A stretch of DNA of 64,000 bases from assembly GCA_030710605.1 (NCBI GenBank), contig CP092882.1, positions 22,950,446 through 23,014,445 on the forward strand, in the 5' to 3' direction. This document shows positions 31,251-41,846 of this stretch, piece after piece. Within the stretch, counting starts at the first letter, position 1. Each line of letters opens with the position of its first letter. A program made the translations under genes and the position numbers. This DNA comes from Cordylochernes scorpioides. Its lineage: Eukaryota > Arthropoda > Arachnida > Pseudoscorpiones > Chernetidae. Under the pieces are notes generated by a model, which ran no database searches, was not told the origin of the DNA, and saw nothing but the letters and a program-made list of their open reading frames with translations.

Positions 31251-31854
31251 GATAAAATTTAAATAAAACTATTTTTTACAAAAGAAATAATGTTTACGAT
31301 GTACTAGAGCGCCATCTGTTATCAAATTATAAAACTATTTTAATATACTAACTTTATAAAATTAACTATAAAATAGTTTTATAATTTAAATAATGTTTAT
31401 ATATTACTAATTAATGACATTAAAATGTGTATAAATTCCAAGAAGTGGAATATCTTAGAAAGATGCTAAACAACCAAAAGAAGATGGACGCTAAGATTTG
31501 CCGCGACAAAGAGAAAGGTTGCAATTTGTGGATGGATTTACCACGCCCATATCCTGTCCTCTCAGCGGCGTTGCCAAGAACAGATTTTTTGTGTTTCTTT
31601 ATAAACTCTCTCCTACATTATATCTCTAATATTGGTATTCCCTCATTTAATAGGTAAATACATTATGAATATATAAAATATACACACATACAGCTTTATT
31701 AAGACCCCCGGCCTTATACAGATTCATCACAGAAGAGAAGCATAAATAGATAAAATATAAAGATGATTTAAAAGTGATTTCATATTTTATTTATTTCTAA
31801 ATAGTAGAATAATATCTTTCGATATCATAAGTATTTAAAATATATTATGATACA

Positions 31855-32165
31855 TTAGCGCGCCATCTGTTATCAAAATACTAAACTATTATAGACGCGT
31901 ATGATTCTTTTAAAAATAAAACAATTTCTACTGCCCTTACTGCAATGAAATAAATTAATGGGAGGGCCTGGATCATCAGTGGTGAACCCTCCCAGCGGTT
32001 TGGCTAGTTTAATTGTTTAATGGTAGATTAAACTGACGAAACCGCTGGGAGGGTTCACCACTGATGAGCCAGGGCCTCCTATTAATTTTTCCATTGCAGT
32101 AAGGGCAGTAGAAATTGTTTTATTTTTAAAAGAATCATACGCGTCTATAATAGTTTCGTATTTAA
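31855..32165. repeat. Fb-family foldback
   Basis: Inverted arms (CTATTATAGACGCGTATGAT and complement) with one degenerate Fb block on the minus strand (about 31,966) and a better one on the plus strand (32,036-32,085: CUGAC, GAAA, GGGAGGG, CUGAUGA, GCCAG). GCGCGCCATCTGTTATC flanks the left arm. Confidence 0.8.
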
Positions 32166-32454
32166 AATATGTAAATAATAATTTGTATATAAAAATAGCA
32201 TTTATCATTAATTTGATAACGTGATACTCCTGTTGAAGGACTGACAAGTCAGAAAACTTGAAAATAAAAAGTTGCACAAGAAATTTAGCCCTGGAAGCTT
32301 TATTTTATAATAGTATAATAATAAATTTATAAACATATATTTTAAAACCTACTTCTAAATTTTAAAATAAATTCCTGAATGTGGTTTATTTATTTTTATT
32401 TATAAAACATGTCTTATAAATATACCATAAATATATAAATATATAATCAATATA

Positions 32455-32669
32455 AATTCATTGACAAAACTTAAGGAAGTTGTATCTTTTACCATGTATA
32501 TCTGGATTCATACAATACCTATGAAATTTATTTGATACATAGTGAATTTTATTGAAGACACACCAGATAACCAAGTGTGAATAAAATTACCTCTGTTTCT
32601 TTAAAAATTAAATACAGACGACCGGCGATATCAAAGACTTTCCACTCCCTTAAGTTTTATCCATGAGTG
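32455..32669. mobile_element. Tc1/mariner-like MITE
   Basis: Inverted ends TTCATTGACAAAACTTAAGG and ...CTTAAGTTTTATCCATGAGTG flanked by TA. 215 bp, non-coding. Same family as 863-963 and 17,225-17,732. Confidence 0.7.
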
Positions 32670-32984
32670 TAAATAATACTGGAAAATAGAAAGTGGTTTT
32701 ACTTAGAAGTTGAAGAAAAAACATGGAGAATTTGTTTCAAATTAATTACTTGGGGCGTGTGTGAATACTAATTTAATTTTGCATGCAAAACGTCTAAAAA
32801 ATTGGTTGAAGGAGGGCGGATACTTTTAAACCAGTTGGTCTCAGTAAAAACCTGTACATACTGGGCAATCCATACTCCGCTAAACTAACTCACAGGTATT
32901 CTTCATATAAACCACTAGATAAACTATAATAATATGTTATTTTCCAATAAAATATTTTTTGTCAATATTAAGGTTTATATGAAT

Positions 32985-33445
32985 TATTAAAATTCGAAAC
33001 TATTTTAAAGGCGTAAGATTCTTTTTTGATATTATACAATTTCTACTGTCCCTACTGCAATGGAAAAATTAATGAGAGGGCCTGGCTCATCAGTGGTGAA
33101 CCCTCCCAGCGGTTTCGCCAGTTTAATCTACCATACCGCTGTTATATTGCATTTTTGGAACTTCCTTTTATAGTGAAACTGTTGATAGACCCTTTGTCCA
33201 TAGTTCTTCTAAAATACCCATTCAAAGAGTCTATCAACAGTATCACTATAAAAGGAAGTTCCAAAAATGCAATATAACAGCGGTATGGTAGATTAAACTG
33301 GCGAAACCGCTTAAGGGTTCACCACTGATGAGCCAGGCCCTCTCATTAATTTTTCCATTGCACTAAGGACAGTAGAAATTGTTTAATATCAAAAATAATC
33401 TTGCGCCTTTAAAATAGTTTCGAATTTTGATAACAGATGGCGCAC
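32985..33445. repeat. Fb-family foldback with two near-intact conserved blocks
   Basis: Arms of about 205 bp (AATTCGAAACTATTTTAAAG to about 33,235 and back). Fb blocks at 33,074-33,123 (minus) and 33,297-33,345 (plus) both keep CUGGC, GAAA, CUGAUGA, GCCAG. The arms are nearly identical, suggesting recent formation or conversion. GATGGCGCACTAGTGCATC lies outside the right arm. Confidence 0.85.
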
Positions 33446-33584
33446 TAGTGCATCATAATATGAATTATTGTAAATAGTTTCATGCGCAATAATTCAGATC
33501 GGATATAGTGTGTCTTATTAGCAACTAGTAATAAATAAATATTAAGGTTAAAATATCAAGCTTTATAGAGAAAAATTATTAAAA

Positions 33585-33850
33585 AGGCATCTCCTGTTCA
33601 TGCAAATAAATGTTACTGATGGCTTACGCCATCTATCGGAATAAATATCAACTATTCGTTGTTTTTTTTATTTTTCCAGAATTCAATAATCTTGTGATTA
33701 TTGAAACTGTTACGCACACGAATTTTCCTTTTTCAAATAAAACAAAATTTTTACTGTCTTTACTACGATTGAAAACAATTGAGATAGCCTGGCTCATCAG
33801 TGGTAAAACCTTCCACCAGTTTTGCCAGTTTAATCTACCATATCATTTTT
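33585..33850. mobile_element. Truncated HHR-1b fused to an Fb half
   Basis: 33,585-33,685 matches the start of the HHR-1b element (GGCATCTCCTGTTCATGCAA, GATGGCTTACGCCATC, TCCAGAATT) but stops before the ribozyme. 33,740-33,850 is an Fb arm with its block at about 33,784-33,830 on the minus strand (AAAA in place of GAAA). Confidence 0.6.
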
Positions 33851-33924
33851 AGCTCTAATATTATTGTATGAATATATGAATATATTGTATGAATATGCTT
33901 ATATACATTTTTTTTTGCTTATCC

Positions 33925-34212
33925 CTAGTACACGTGGTACAGGCCATGATAATCATAGTGGGTAGTTAGCGACTGCTTTTACTGTAAGCGCACCACATGT
34001 CTACACATGTGAAAAGCAGTTCGACTTTGTACTTACAAATGTGCCAGAGCCCCGTTTGGTTACTTGCACTCGCTGGTGGGGTTGGACTTTTGCAAGAATC
34101 GGGGGCCATTGGAGCATTTTTTTTTAACAGAAAAAAGTGTCCAATGTGGGATTCGAACCCGGGTCGTAGTGGTCGAAAACCAAACGGTTTAACCAGCCTT
34201 CCACCAACCCCC
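33925..34212 (-). mobile_element. tRNA-Glu-derived SINE, minus strand
   Basis: Near-complete copy. The head (34,135-34,210, minus) has B box GGTTCGAATCC, an anticodon arm GGTTTTCGACC whose loop gives UUC, and an A-box-like GGCTGGTTAAACCG; this resembles tRNA-Glu(UUC). The body matches 30,958-31,250 and 19,568-19,715. The 85-codon ORF over it is not a gene. Confidence 0.82.
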
Positions 34213-34537
34213 TGCTTATATAAAGTAATCTTATTAAATTCGAAGAATTTATAAAAATTTGAAAATGATACAAGAGATCAAAGAAAAATGCTATTCTTCA
34301 ATTTATATTATTCTTATTGCACATATTGCCAGACACTTTCGTACACAATTATTTTTTCTCTCCTTCTCATTGTTAACATCATATGTCTTTTCTATTCACG
34401 GCCTAAAATTATTGTATATATATGTTCTGAAAATAGAACAATCCATACTTAAATCATTAGATAGTAAAAAGTCATATATTGGATTTAATAAAAGGTTTAT
34501 TTGCCATTATATTACTTTTACTATCTAATATATATAT

Positions 34538-34841
34538 TGTCGCGGAGATAAATAAAGCAAGGGCAAATTTGGGAATGATTAATTTATTATAAAGGTAGGT
34601 ATTTACCTTTTAGTTCTCCAATAAAATTATATACAAGAGGTATTTATAGGGAGAGAGATAACAACTTATCCCAAGGTAAAGTTAATAAAAATGAGCGTCG
34701 TCAGCCACCGTCCCGTTTTCCTTATTTACCGATAAGATTCCGAGAACCCCTCACACCTGTGCTCGTCCCCCCGGAGTTCAGTGATGATTGACAGGTGTCC
34801 CATGGAGCTTCCTGTGACCGGAGTTGCAGAGCTACTTGACA
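34538..34841 (-). mobile_element. Solo LTR (304 bp), ATAT target duplication
   Basis: Plus-strand ends TGTCGCGGAGATAAATAAAG and GAGCTACTTGACA, flanked by ATAT (34,534-34,537 and 34,842-34,845). Same family as 3,698-3,945 in opposite orientation, with extra sequence near 34,590-34,640. Minus strand carries the TATAAATA box. Confidence 0.88.
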
Positions 34842-34859
34842 ATATGTATAGACAAATGC

Positions 34860-34925
34860 CATACATGTATGACAGCGCAAGTGTCCCTAGAAGGACATAG
34901 AGCTTTAAATTGAAATAAAATTTAA
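34860..34925 (+). mobile_element. LINE-A 3' tail
   Basis: CAGCGCAAGTGTCCCTAGAA, GGACATAGAGC and an A-rich tail directly follow the solo LTR. Confidence 0.5.
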
Positions 34926-34935
34926 AAAAAAATGC

Positions 34936-35300
34936 TTTTTAGTAATCTTCGAAATGATCTCCTTCCACATCTAGACACCTCTGTCATATCTCTTCACAAT
35001 TCTCGCAGAATTTTTCATAATCGTCTTCTTTCAGGACTCTGAGGAACTTCAGTGATTTTTCTATTGTCTTCTTGTGACTAGAATCGCTCCACTTTAAGAA
35101 ACATTTACAATTTACTGTGTAGGAAAAAGTGATTTGGAGCAGGATCCGGTGAGTATGAAGTCTGAGGAAGTATAGGGAGATTGTTCTTGAGAAAGAAATA
35201 CAAAACTACAACAGCTCTATGGGATCTGGCGTTGGCTGGAAACCCAAAACTTGCCGAACTTCTTTTCCAATTGTCGTGAATAATGGACTAAACTAATCCT
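34936..35300 (-). pseudogene. Mariner transposase pseudogene, C-terminal part
   Basis: Translated on the minus strand with frame changes, the segment resembles the C-terminal half of mariner transposases: a decayed NARSH segment where the family has HDNA.PH, then YSPDPAPNHFFL (family YSPDLAP.DF.LF), then a WSDSSHKKT segment and a terminal RCLDVEGDHFEDY block. The final catalytic Asp region (YSPD) is visible, but stops and frameshifts break the frame, so it is dead. The N-terminal DNA-binding part may extend to about 35,860 but I could not recognise it. Confidence 0.7.
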
Positions 35301-35899
35301 ATCGGAAATCCTTTATCCCTGAAAGTTCCTGTTTGACTATTTTTCGTTTTTAGGAATTTTTTCTTCAATTTAGTTTTTTTGTTGTTTTCTTCTCTACAGA
35401 TCTTCTGACTTTCGGATCATCTTGAATTTAAATTCGTGTCCACTCTTAACTCGGCTATACCATTAATAAAATACGATTTCCTTAAGGCATGTCTCACCAA
35501 ATGCCTTTCGAAGTAAAGAAACGTCTATGTAACTGGAATTTTTATACAGAATCGAATGCCTATTCGTTGTTAAGGAATTTTATGTCTCAGAAAATCGCCG
35601 ACCTAGGTTAACCTAAGCTGGATCAAATGTAAGTATGGACAATCACAATTTCAGGTTGTTTTGTGATATATTGGTAACACTCGTCAACTTTATGTGTTCA
35701 CTGATCGATGTTCAGGTGTAACCCACTGTCACCAACTTCAAGATAAAACTAACAGTTAATAAACCACATAACATGGACATGAAGTGTTATAACGAATATT
35801 TTACCCAAATGTAGGGTTTACGAAACTTCGATAGAGAGTAGGCTGACTAACCCGAAGATTTTACGCCGTAGCTACAACACCGTTACGATTTACCAGCAG

Positions 35900-36262
35900 A
35901 AACTAACTCCGCCTTTGCCGGTCCCAAGCCCGGATGAAAAAGGAGGAGGGGGAGCAGTAACAAGCTCACTAAAAAAACGGGGTTCAGCTGTGTGATAGCA
36001 CCCTGTAAGGGCTCCTAATCCAGGGATACAGGATGATCAGCGTTTGTACTCCATGTTAGGAGCAGTTGCACATGGCGTCTGTTCCTCATGTCAGAGGCGG
36101 CCATTTATTTTGGAGATAAGTTGGCCTGACACTGAGTAGTGCTCCCAGTCTTAATGACAAAGGCAGTCACATTCTACTTCACCCAGTCATGATGGTTGTT
36201 AAACAGACACCATCAAGGGTCACAACAATATGTTTGAGTGGAGATAAGGAAAAAGAAGACGA
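35900..36262 (+). mobile_element. RTE-like LINE 3' fragment
   Basis: Close relative of 24,115-24,475: GGTCCCAAGCCCGGATGAAA, AGGATGATCAGCGTTTG, GAGGCGGCCATTT, TCATGATGGTTGTTAAACAG and GAGTGGAGATAAGG with a GAAGAC-type tail. Confidence 0.55.
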
Positions 36263-36660
36263 AGACCAGCAGGAACTGATGAAAATTCCCGCACCATTTA
36301 CTATGTTCACCCCACTCAACCTTTATAGCCAGGTCTCTGTATAGTTGAATAGATACCCCACAAGCGTATATTGGAGTTACTCGCTAGCTTAGTTTCTATA
36401 CTGGCCTTCCTACCAGGACTTGGGTAAATTCGCCCTATGCTCCAATAGGATTCCGTCATTAGCTTCTGTACTCATAGTCAGCACGCTCTAAATTCTCTGA
36501 AGACTGCCAAAACCTAAAAAGTCTCAGAGTATATAGGACTTCCCGTCCATTGTTCACATTGGCATGGAGATCTCCCGAGGAGGACTTCCAAGGTACTTGA
36601 GCCTGCTTGAGGCCATTATGACTGCTGGAACATATCATCCAGCGTGAGTTGTAGTACAGG
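36262..36660. other. Unassigned stretch downstream of the eL43 frame
   Basis: More balanced composition than most of the window and not obviously repeated here. It lies on the 3' side of the eL43 frame (minus strand). No frame longer than a few dozen codons is convincing and I see no poly-A tract that would mark a processed copy. Confidence 0.3.
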
Positions 36661-36661
36661 A

Positions 36662-36940
36662 TTACTGTTCCTGCATTTCCCTCAGCCTCCTATTGGTGCT
36701 CCTGACGGAGTGGGCGGCGTTGGTGATTGGGACATAGGCTCCACCAGAAACAGTCTTGGTGCAGGCGCGGCAGTGCCAGATTCTAACACACTTCCTCTTC
36801 AGGGCATTCATGCCGCAAAAGCTGCAGGTGTATTTTTTGTGCTGGGAAATTTCGATCTTCTTGATCATTTTTCTCAGAGAAGCACCATACCTAGTGCCGT
36901 ACTTTCCGACGACTCCAACCTTCTTGGTGCGCTTTGCCAT
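36662..36940 (-). CDS. RPL37A: 60S ribosomal protein eL43 (L37a), intronless
   Basis: A complete 92-codon frame, the exact length of eL43 in animals, starting at an ATG (36,940-36,938) in an AAAATGG context. The start MAKRTKKVG and the segment [14 protein letters not shown] are family hallmarks. The zinc ribbon is intact: C-x2-C (CSFC) then 14 residues and C-x2-C (CRAC). The second half ([14 protein letters not shown] and the C-terminal 25 residues) is more divergent than usual between animals. An in-frame upstream extension to 37,012 reads through a repeat of AGATGCATGGA and is not part of the protein. There is no intron, although animal eL43 genes usually have them, so this may be a retrocopy; yet there are no stops or frameshifts and I see no poly-A tract. 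It would sit in the large ribosomal subunit. Confidence 0.85.
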   Translation of the reverse strand: MAKRTKKVGVVGKYGTRYGASLRKMIKKIEISQHKKYTCSFCGMNALKRKCVRIWHCRACTKTVSGGAYVPITNAAHSVRSTNRRLREMQEQ

Positions 36941-37062
36941 TTTATTTACGAAAAATGAAGTACAGATAGAGATGCATGGATAGAGATGCATGGAGATGTG
37001 ATAGAGATGCATGGAGACATCTCTTCATTTAACACGACAACAACAATATAATGTTACAATGT

Positions 37063-37106
37063 TTTCCCCTGTAGAATGACTTTCATGACCGAAAGCTAAA
37101 GATATG
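37063..37106 (+). ncRNA. Hammerhead-like relic (HHR-4)
   Basis: CUGUAGA, extra A, UGAC...GACC, GAAA, AGCU, then AAAGAUAU. It matches the right part of the foldback at 29,202-29,699, followed by CTTTCCCTGGAAGCCTGAT. U4 is canonical here but A6 is replaced by U as in the other copies. Confidence 0.45.
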
Positions 37107-37863
37107 AGATAATTGCAATATTTTAAATAAACCTTTCCCTGGAAGCCTGATATTTTCCCCTGAATAAATTTGTAATGTTTTTAAATTGACCAAGTCTTCT
37201 ATATGACCATTTAGATTTTGAAAAATTCGATTTTCTAATATTTCTATAAATAAGTTAAAACAAAGCATCTAGGGCTGCGTATCTTTTATTTCATAATTAT
37301 ACGCAGCCCTAGATGCTTTGTTTTAACTTATTTATGAATTTAACAGGGTTATTTCTATTAATATTTCTATCTAAACAATGATGGGATAGCCGAGATGTGT
37401 TAAGGTTGAAATTCAAAGATGAAACATCGCAGTCTGAATCCTTTTAATTTTATTTATTGAATTTCTGTGAACTTTTCGAAATTGTTTTTTTATAAATTTT
37501 ACAAGCACGCTAGAATAATTAATGAGGATAATTAGCATTTTAAAAAATTCTAATTACGAAAGGTCACATTCCAGTGTTACACTCTGGCTCTAAAATATGG
37601 ATTGCATTCTTTTAGCAACTTTTTCTATGTTAGAACCTTACAGAATGGTCATCCCCTGTTGCAATATCACAAATAATGGCTATTTCATATAGACTCACTA
37701 TATAAACATAATCACGTTTTGATGCACTAGCGCGCCATCTGTTATGAAAATTCGGAACTATTATAGACGCGTATGATTGCTTAATTAAAAAAAAAATAGA
37801 ATCAAAACGCATCTATAATATTTCTTGAAAATAAAGATACTTCGGCCAGTAAATATTTTTATT

Positions 37864-37906
37864 ACTTCGACGTTTCGACAAAAATATTTTGTCCTTGTCA
37901 GGAGCA
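37864..37906 (-). ncRNA. Hammerhead ribozyme copy (HHR-3), one core change
   Basis: On the minus strand: CUGACAA (G8 to A), spacer G, stem II GACAAAA with loop uau and UUUUUGUC, GAAA, stem III ACGU, cleavage after GUC, then GAAGU. Stem II is fully paired, with G-C where 17,464-17,506 has G-U. The broken C3-G8 pair and weak stem I make activity unlikely. It is attached to the CTTCGGCCAGTAAAT end and GCAAGGCGTTAAAA block of the family. Confidence 0.65.
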
Positions 37907-38259
37907 AACAAAAATGAAAACATTTAGCAAGGCGTTAAAATTATTCTAAGTTTCCAAGGGCGTTCTCACGCGATATTTCAATATGAGCGAATTTAGCCAT
38001 GGCTTTCCACACTACACGATTTATTGTCCGTTACTGGAGAGGAGAGAGAGAAATTCTCCGTCAAAAGATTAGTTATGAAACAATACACCATATGTTCAAA
38101 TGGAAAAAGTAATGAATTCCAAAGCAATGCATTAGCATTCCACAAAATCTGTAAAACAGCACAGACAATAGACACAACACAGATGATGGATCTAACTTGA
38201 AGAAAGGTCGATGTTAATCTCCTCTTTCTATAAATAACTGTTATTTTTACTTATAAATG

Positions 38260-38880
38260 AATAAAAACATAATACACGACTGTTTCTTTTACAAAAAACG
38301 AAACTTCTACTGTGCCTACTGTGATGAAAAAATATTGAGAGGGCTTTTCTCATCAGTGGTGAACTAGCTTATCAGTCACACCTTCATCACAGTAATGACA
38401 GTAGAAGTTTGATCTATTGTAAAATAAACATTCGTGTCTCAATGATTTTATTTTCCACATATAGATGGCGCGTTATTGCTTTATATTAATATAGTCAAAC
38501 CTGTATATAGCGCCCCCTCTTGGGACTCACCAAAATAGGGTGCTATAGAGAGGGGATGCTATAGACAGGTCACTTTTAATGTAAATCGCATTGTACTACG
38601 TACAATCGGGCGCTATAGAGAGGGAGGCGCTATTTAGAGGGGGTGTTATAGACAGGTTTAACTGTATTTACATATAAAATAAAAGGATTCAAAAGCGCGA
38701 ATGTTTCTTTTATACAAATACAAACTTCTACTGTCCTTACTGCGATGAAAAAATATATTGGGAGGGCATTTCATCCTTTCATCGCAGTAAGGACAGTAGA
38801 AGTTTGTATTTGTATAAAAGAAACATTCGCGCTTTTGAATCCTTTTATTTTATATGTATAGATGGCGCGTTATTGTTTTG
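38260..38880. repeat. Palindromic Fb relatives flanking a MITE
   Basis: A left foldback (38,275-38,470; TTTACAAAAAACGAAACTTC and return) and a right, almost perfect palindrome (38,675-38,860) with arms of about 80 bp around GGGAGGGCATTTCATCC. Both carry the TACTG...TACTGCGATGAAA arm of the Fb group. The right palindrome has hardly any mismatches between arms. Confidence 0.75.
38492..38664. mobile_element. Tigger/pogo-like MITE, TA target duplication
   Basis: Inverted ends AGTCAAACCTGTATATAGCG and ...TTATAGACAGGTTTAACTG, flanked by TA. A 145-bp relative lies at 48,396-48,540. Non-coding. Confidence 0.8.
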
Positions 38881-40240
38881 TGTATTTACATATGTTTGCG
38901 CATCTGGGAGAATCATGTATGCGACGATTGCCCTTAATAAAGGCTTTTTGTTGTTATTTCACATAGACAACAATTCATAGAAAATATTTCAAATTTTGGC
39001 GAGTCTCAGTCTTAAAACTGGTGTGCCTCTAGGCCCCTCCAAGATGATCAATCATGATAAGACTTCTTAATTTCTCTCTTCACTCAACAGATGCCGTCCA
39101 AGGTCAAGTACCTGATCTGCTGCTTTGAAATATGTTTAAATTTCGATCCAAGATGTGCCGTTTTTATTTGATTGCTGAATTTTATGTATGCTATATTTTA
39201 GAAAGATTTAAGTATGTATATTGGCCTTCTAACTCATGATTGACATGTTTAAAGGATTGTTAATATTTTCAAAACACATTTCGACATTATATATATAACA
39301 CATAAAGTTACGAGATGATATTTATGAACCAAAATTTTAAAAGGAGTGTTTTGTACTTGTTATTAAAGTTTAAAACATATTTAAACTTTATATATTTTAT
39401 TCAATTATGATTAAAATTACATAAACATCACAATTAATTATATATCATCACAAACAATTATATAACATAACTACATAACATTAAGCCAACTATTTTTAGT
39501 TTTGTTTTCGTCACCGGTCCAATATTTTTATTTTCACAGACTAAATTATGAGATTAATTTAAAAATGAAAAATATGCAAAACAAATAAACAACTATATAC
39601 ATTTACATTTATATTTTAATACAAATATATATATATAAATATATATATATTATATTTAAATAAAAAGATAAGATTTTTTTTCTGCTGTATTTGATCATAT
39701 TGATGATTATGCTATGGTGGTGCAGTCGTGACTAAAATCTTGAAAGAATAATAATAAAAATGGTTTTGATCAGATATTGATTTATTTGAGCTGAGGTATG
39801 AATTCATATGAAAAACATAATTTTGTACAAGTACTGCCTGGCTTAAGGCGTAAGAATAAATAAAACAAAATATTATTTACATAATTACAAAGTTTTGGGT
39901 CGGCCAACGGGGAAGAACAACAACGAGTTTTTATAGGGGAAGCATGACCTCTGGCGGTCGATTTAGCAGTATTTGTATCTATGAAATATATTTTATAAAA
40001 TAAACAAATATTTTAACATTTTAAATAATACTTTTATATAACATATATATGTGATACATTAGCGCACCATCTATTAAAGGAAATCTGAACTGTTTTTGGC
40101 ACGTAGGTTTCTTTTTTTAAATGAAACAATATTCTCTCTCTTTCTTCGCGGTTTGAGGGATTTTTTTTTTTTTTTGGTGGCGGAGTCTTTCCCGCGATGA
40201 GCCCCACCAATGAAGACTTTATATATTTTATATATATATG
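38880..40240. other. AT-rich intergenic DNA with dispersed repeats
   Basis: Holds a LINE-B tail (about 38,905-38,955, AATAAAGGCTTTTTGTTG) and the unsplit paralogue of the 25.9-26.3 kb repeat (39,760-39,990). Near 40,165-40,210 is the GGTGGCGGAGTCTTTCCCGC block shared with 4.58 kb. No coding frame is supported. Confidence 0.45.
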
Positions 40241-40244
40241 TATT

Positions 40245-40500
40245 ATGATGCATTATCGCGCCATCTGTTATCAAAATTCGAAACTATTATAGACGCGTAT
40301 GATTCTTTTTAAAAATAAACAAATTCTACTGTCCTTACTGCAATGAAAATAGTAGATTAAACTGGCGAAACCGCTGGGAGGGTTCACCACTGATGAGCCA
40401 GGCCCTCCCCTAAATTTTGCCCATTGCAGTAAGGACAGTAGAAATTGTTTACTTTTAAAAAAGAATCATACGCGTCTATAATAGTTTCGAATATATATGT
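40245..40500. repeat. Fb-family foldback
   Basis: Arms of about 75 bp (GCGCGCCATCTGTTATC-type flank, CTATTATAGACGCGTATGAT, TACTGCAATG) with one intact Fb block on the plus strand (40,361-40,411: CUGGC, GAAA, GGGAGGG, CUGAUGA, GCCAG, CCCUCCC). Confidence 0.8.
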
Positions 40501-40698
40501 ATATTTATCAATTTTATATTTTACATTTATTTATCTATATTTATCCTTATATAATCTTATTTATTTATATTTATTCTGTATTAAACCTTATATAATCTTA
40601 TATGAACATTGGAATAAAGTAGTTTCAATCTCTCTCTCTCGGCCGTGCGGCCACGCGGCGCGCGAGATCTGCGTTTTCGAGAGATTGAGACGGAGGCA

Positions 40699-41846
40699 AT
40701 GGAGATTTCCAATGTGTTTTCTATACTGGCGGAGAGCCAGGATGATGTCAAGGATGATGGTGGTACTCCCACCCAGAAAAAAACTACCAATGCCGAGAAA
40801 TCGGCGGAAGAAGTTTCTAAGCTTGATTTGAAAAATACATTTTTAATCAAGCAAACAAACGGCGACTATGTAAATCAGGCCGCTGGAAAAAAACAAGCCT
40901 ATGCAAATTGGGCGGAAAGAGTGGAAGCTTCGGAGAAGCAATCTGCTTTGGAATCGGATTGGAAAATTCTTAAATCCAACAAAAGAAAAGGCCGGGAATC
41001 TCCGACCCAGCCAACAAAAGTGGCAAAGGCTGAAACCATCGCAGCCAGGCCATCACCACAACCGAGGCGGGAAATAAGGGATGCTGTCACGCATATAAGA
41101 ACTAGCAGACAGCAACAAGATCTAGCCAAAGCGAGGTCGGCAGCGGCAACATTTGATCAGTGTTGCTTCATTGAATGGAGCCCGGACTTCCACCAAGTCC
41201 AGTACATGAAAGCGCTGGAGCAGATGCTGGAGAAATCTTCAGTTTACCAGCTCATGAAGATGTCCGGCCATGTTCTGGCGACACTTTCCAACGCTGAGAA
41301 GGTCGAACGCCTAATCGAGGAGGGCCTCACCATCGGCAGCACACTCCTGAGAGCCTTCCCTTACAGGAAGAAGGCCGAGAAGATCATTATAGGAAACCTT
41401 CCTATCGCCGTAAGAGATGAAGACATCGTTGCGGCGCTAAGGCCTTACTGCAAAGTGGCCTCGATGGCCTACGAAGTAGTAACCTGCGAAGGTTACTCCT
41501 GGACCACGGGCAGCAGGGAAGCCTTCGTCCTTCTGAACGAAGGACGGAAACTCCACCAGCTCCCTGCCAAACTGGTGATTATCTCCAAAGGAGAATCCAC
41601 ACCCGCCTACATCACCTACGGTGTAAGGTGTAGCAAATGTCACCGCCAGGGACATCGGCGAGCCACCTGCCCCTTGGGAACCCCCCAGAGTCATCCTGCC
41701 CATCTTCAGGACGACCAGAATGGACTGCTGTCGACAATTCTATCCTCCCAGCCCAAGTCCTTGCAAAATTCCGCAACGCCTACATCGGCTGCACTGGGTC
41801 CTGACACCACTAGGCAGTCCCCTTCGAGACCTTCCAGCCCTGCCAC
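40699..41846 (+). CDS. LINE ORF1-like (gag-like) protein, N-terminal part, interrupted
   Basis: Starts at the ATG at 40,699; an open extension to 40,645 has only a GTG. This exon-like part gives about 382 residues. Residues about 1-160 are charged and low-complexity with basic stretches. Residues about 165-300 include a segment with RRM-like spacing (IIIGNLP, then EAFVLL, then LPAKLVII). A zinc knuckle CSKCHRQGHRRATC (C-x2-C-x4-H-x4-C) follows at about 311-324. RRM-like plus zinc knuckle is the layout of ORF1 RNA-binding proteins in L1/Tx1-type LINEs. The frame is broken by the Gypsy insertion at 41,847 and resumes in frame at 47,381. Function is inferred as RNA binding in retrotransposition. 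Confidence 0.7.

Noticed and set aside
33997-34254. 85-codon frame
   Set aside because: It overlaps the minus-strand tRNA-derived SINE head and body.
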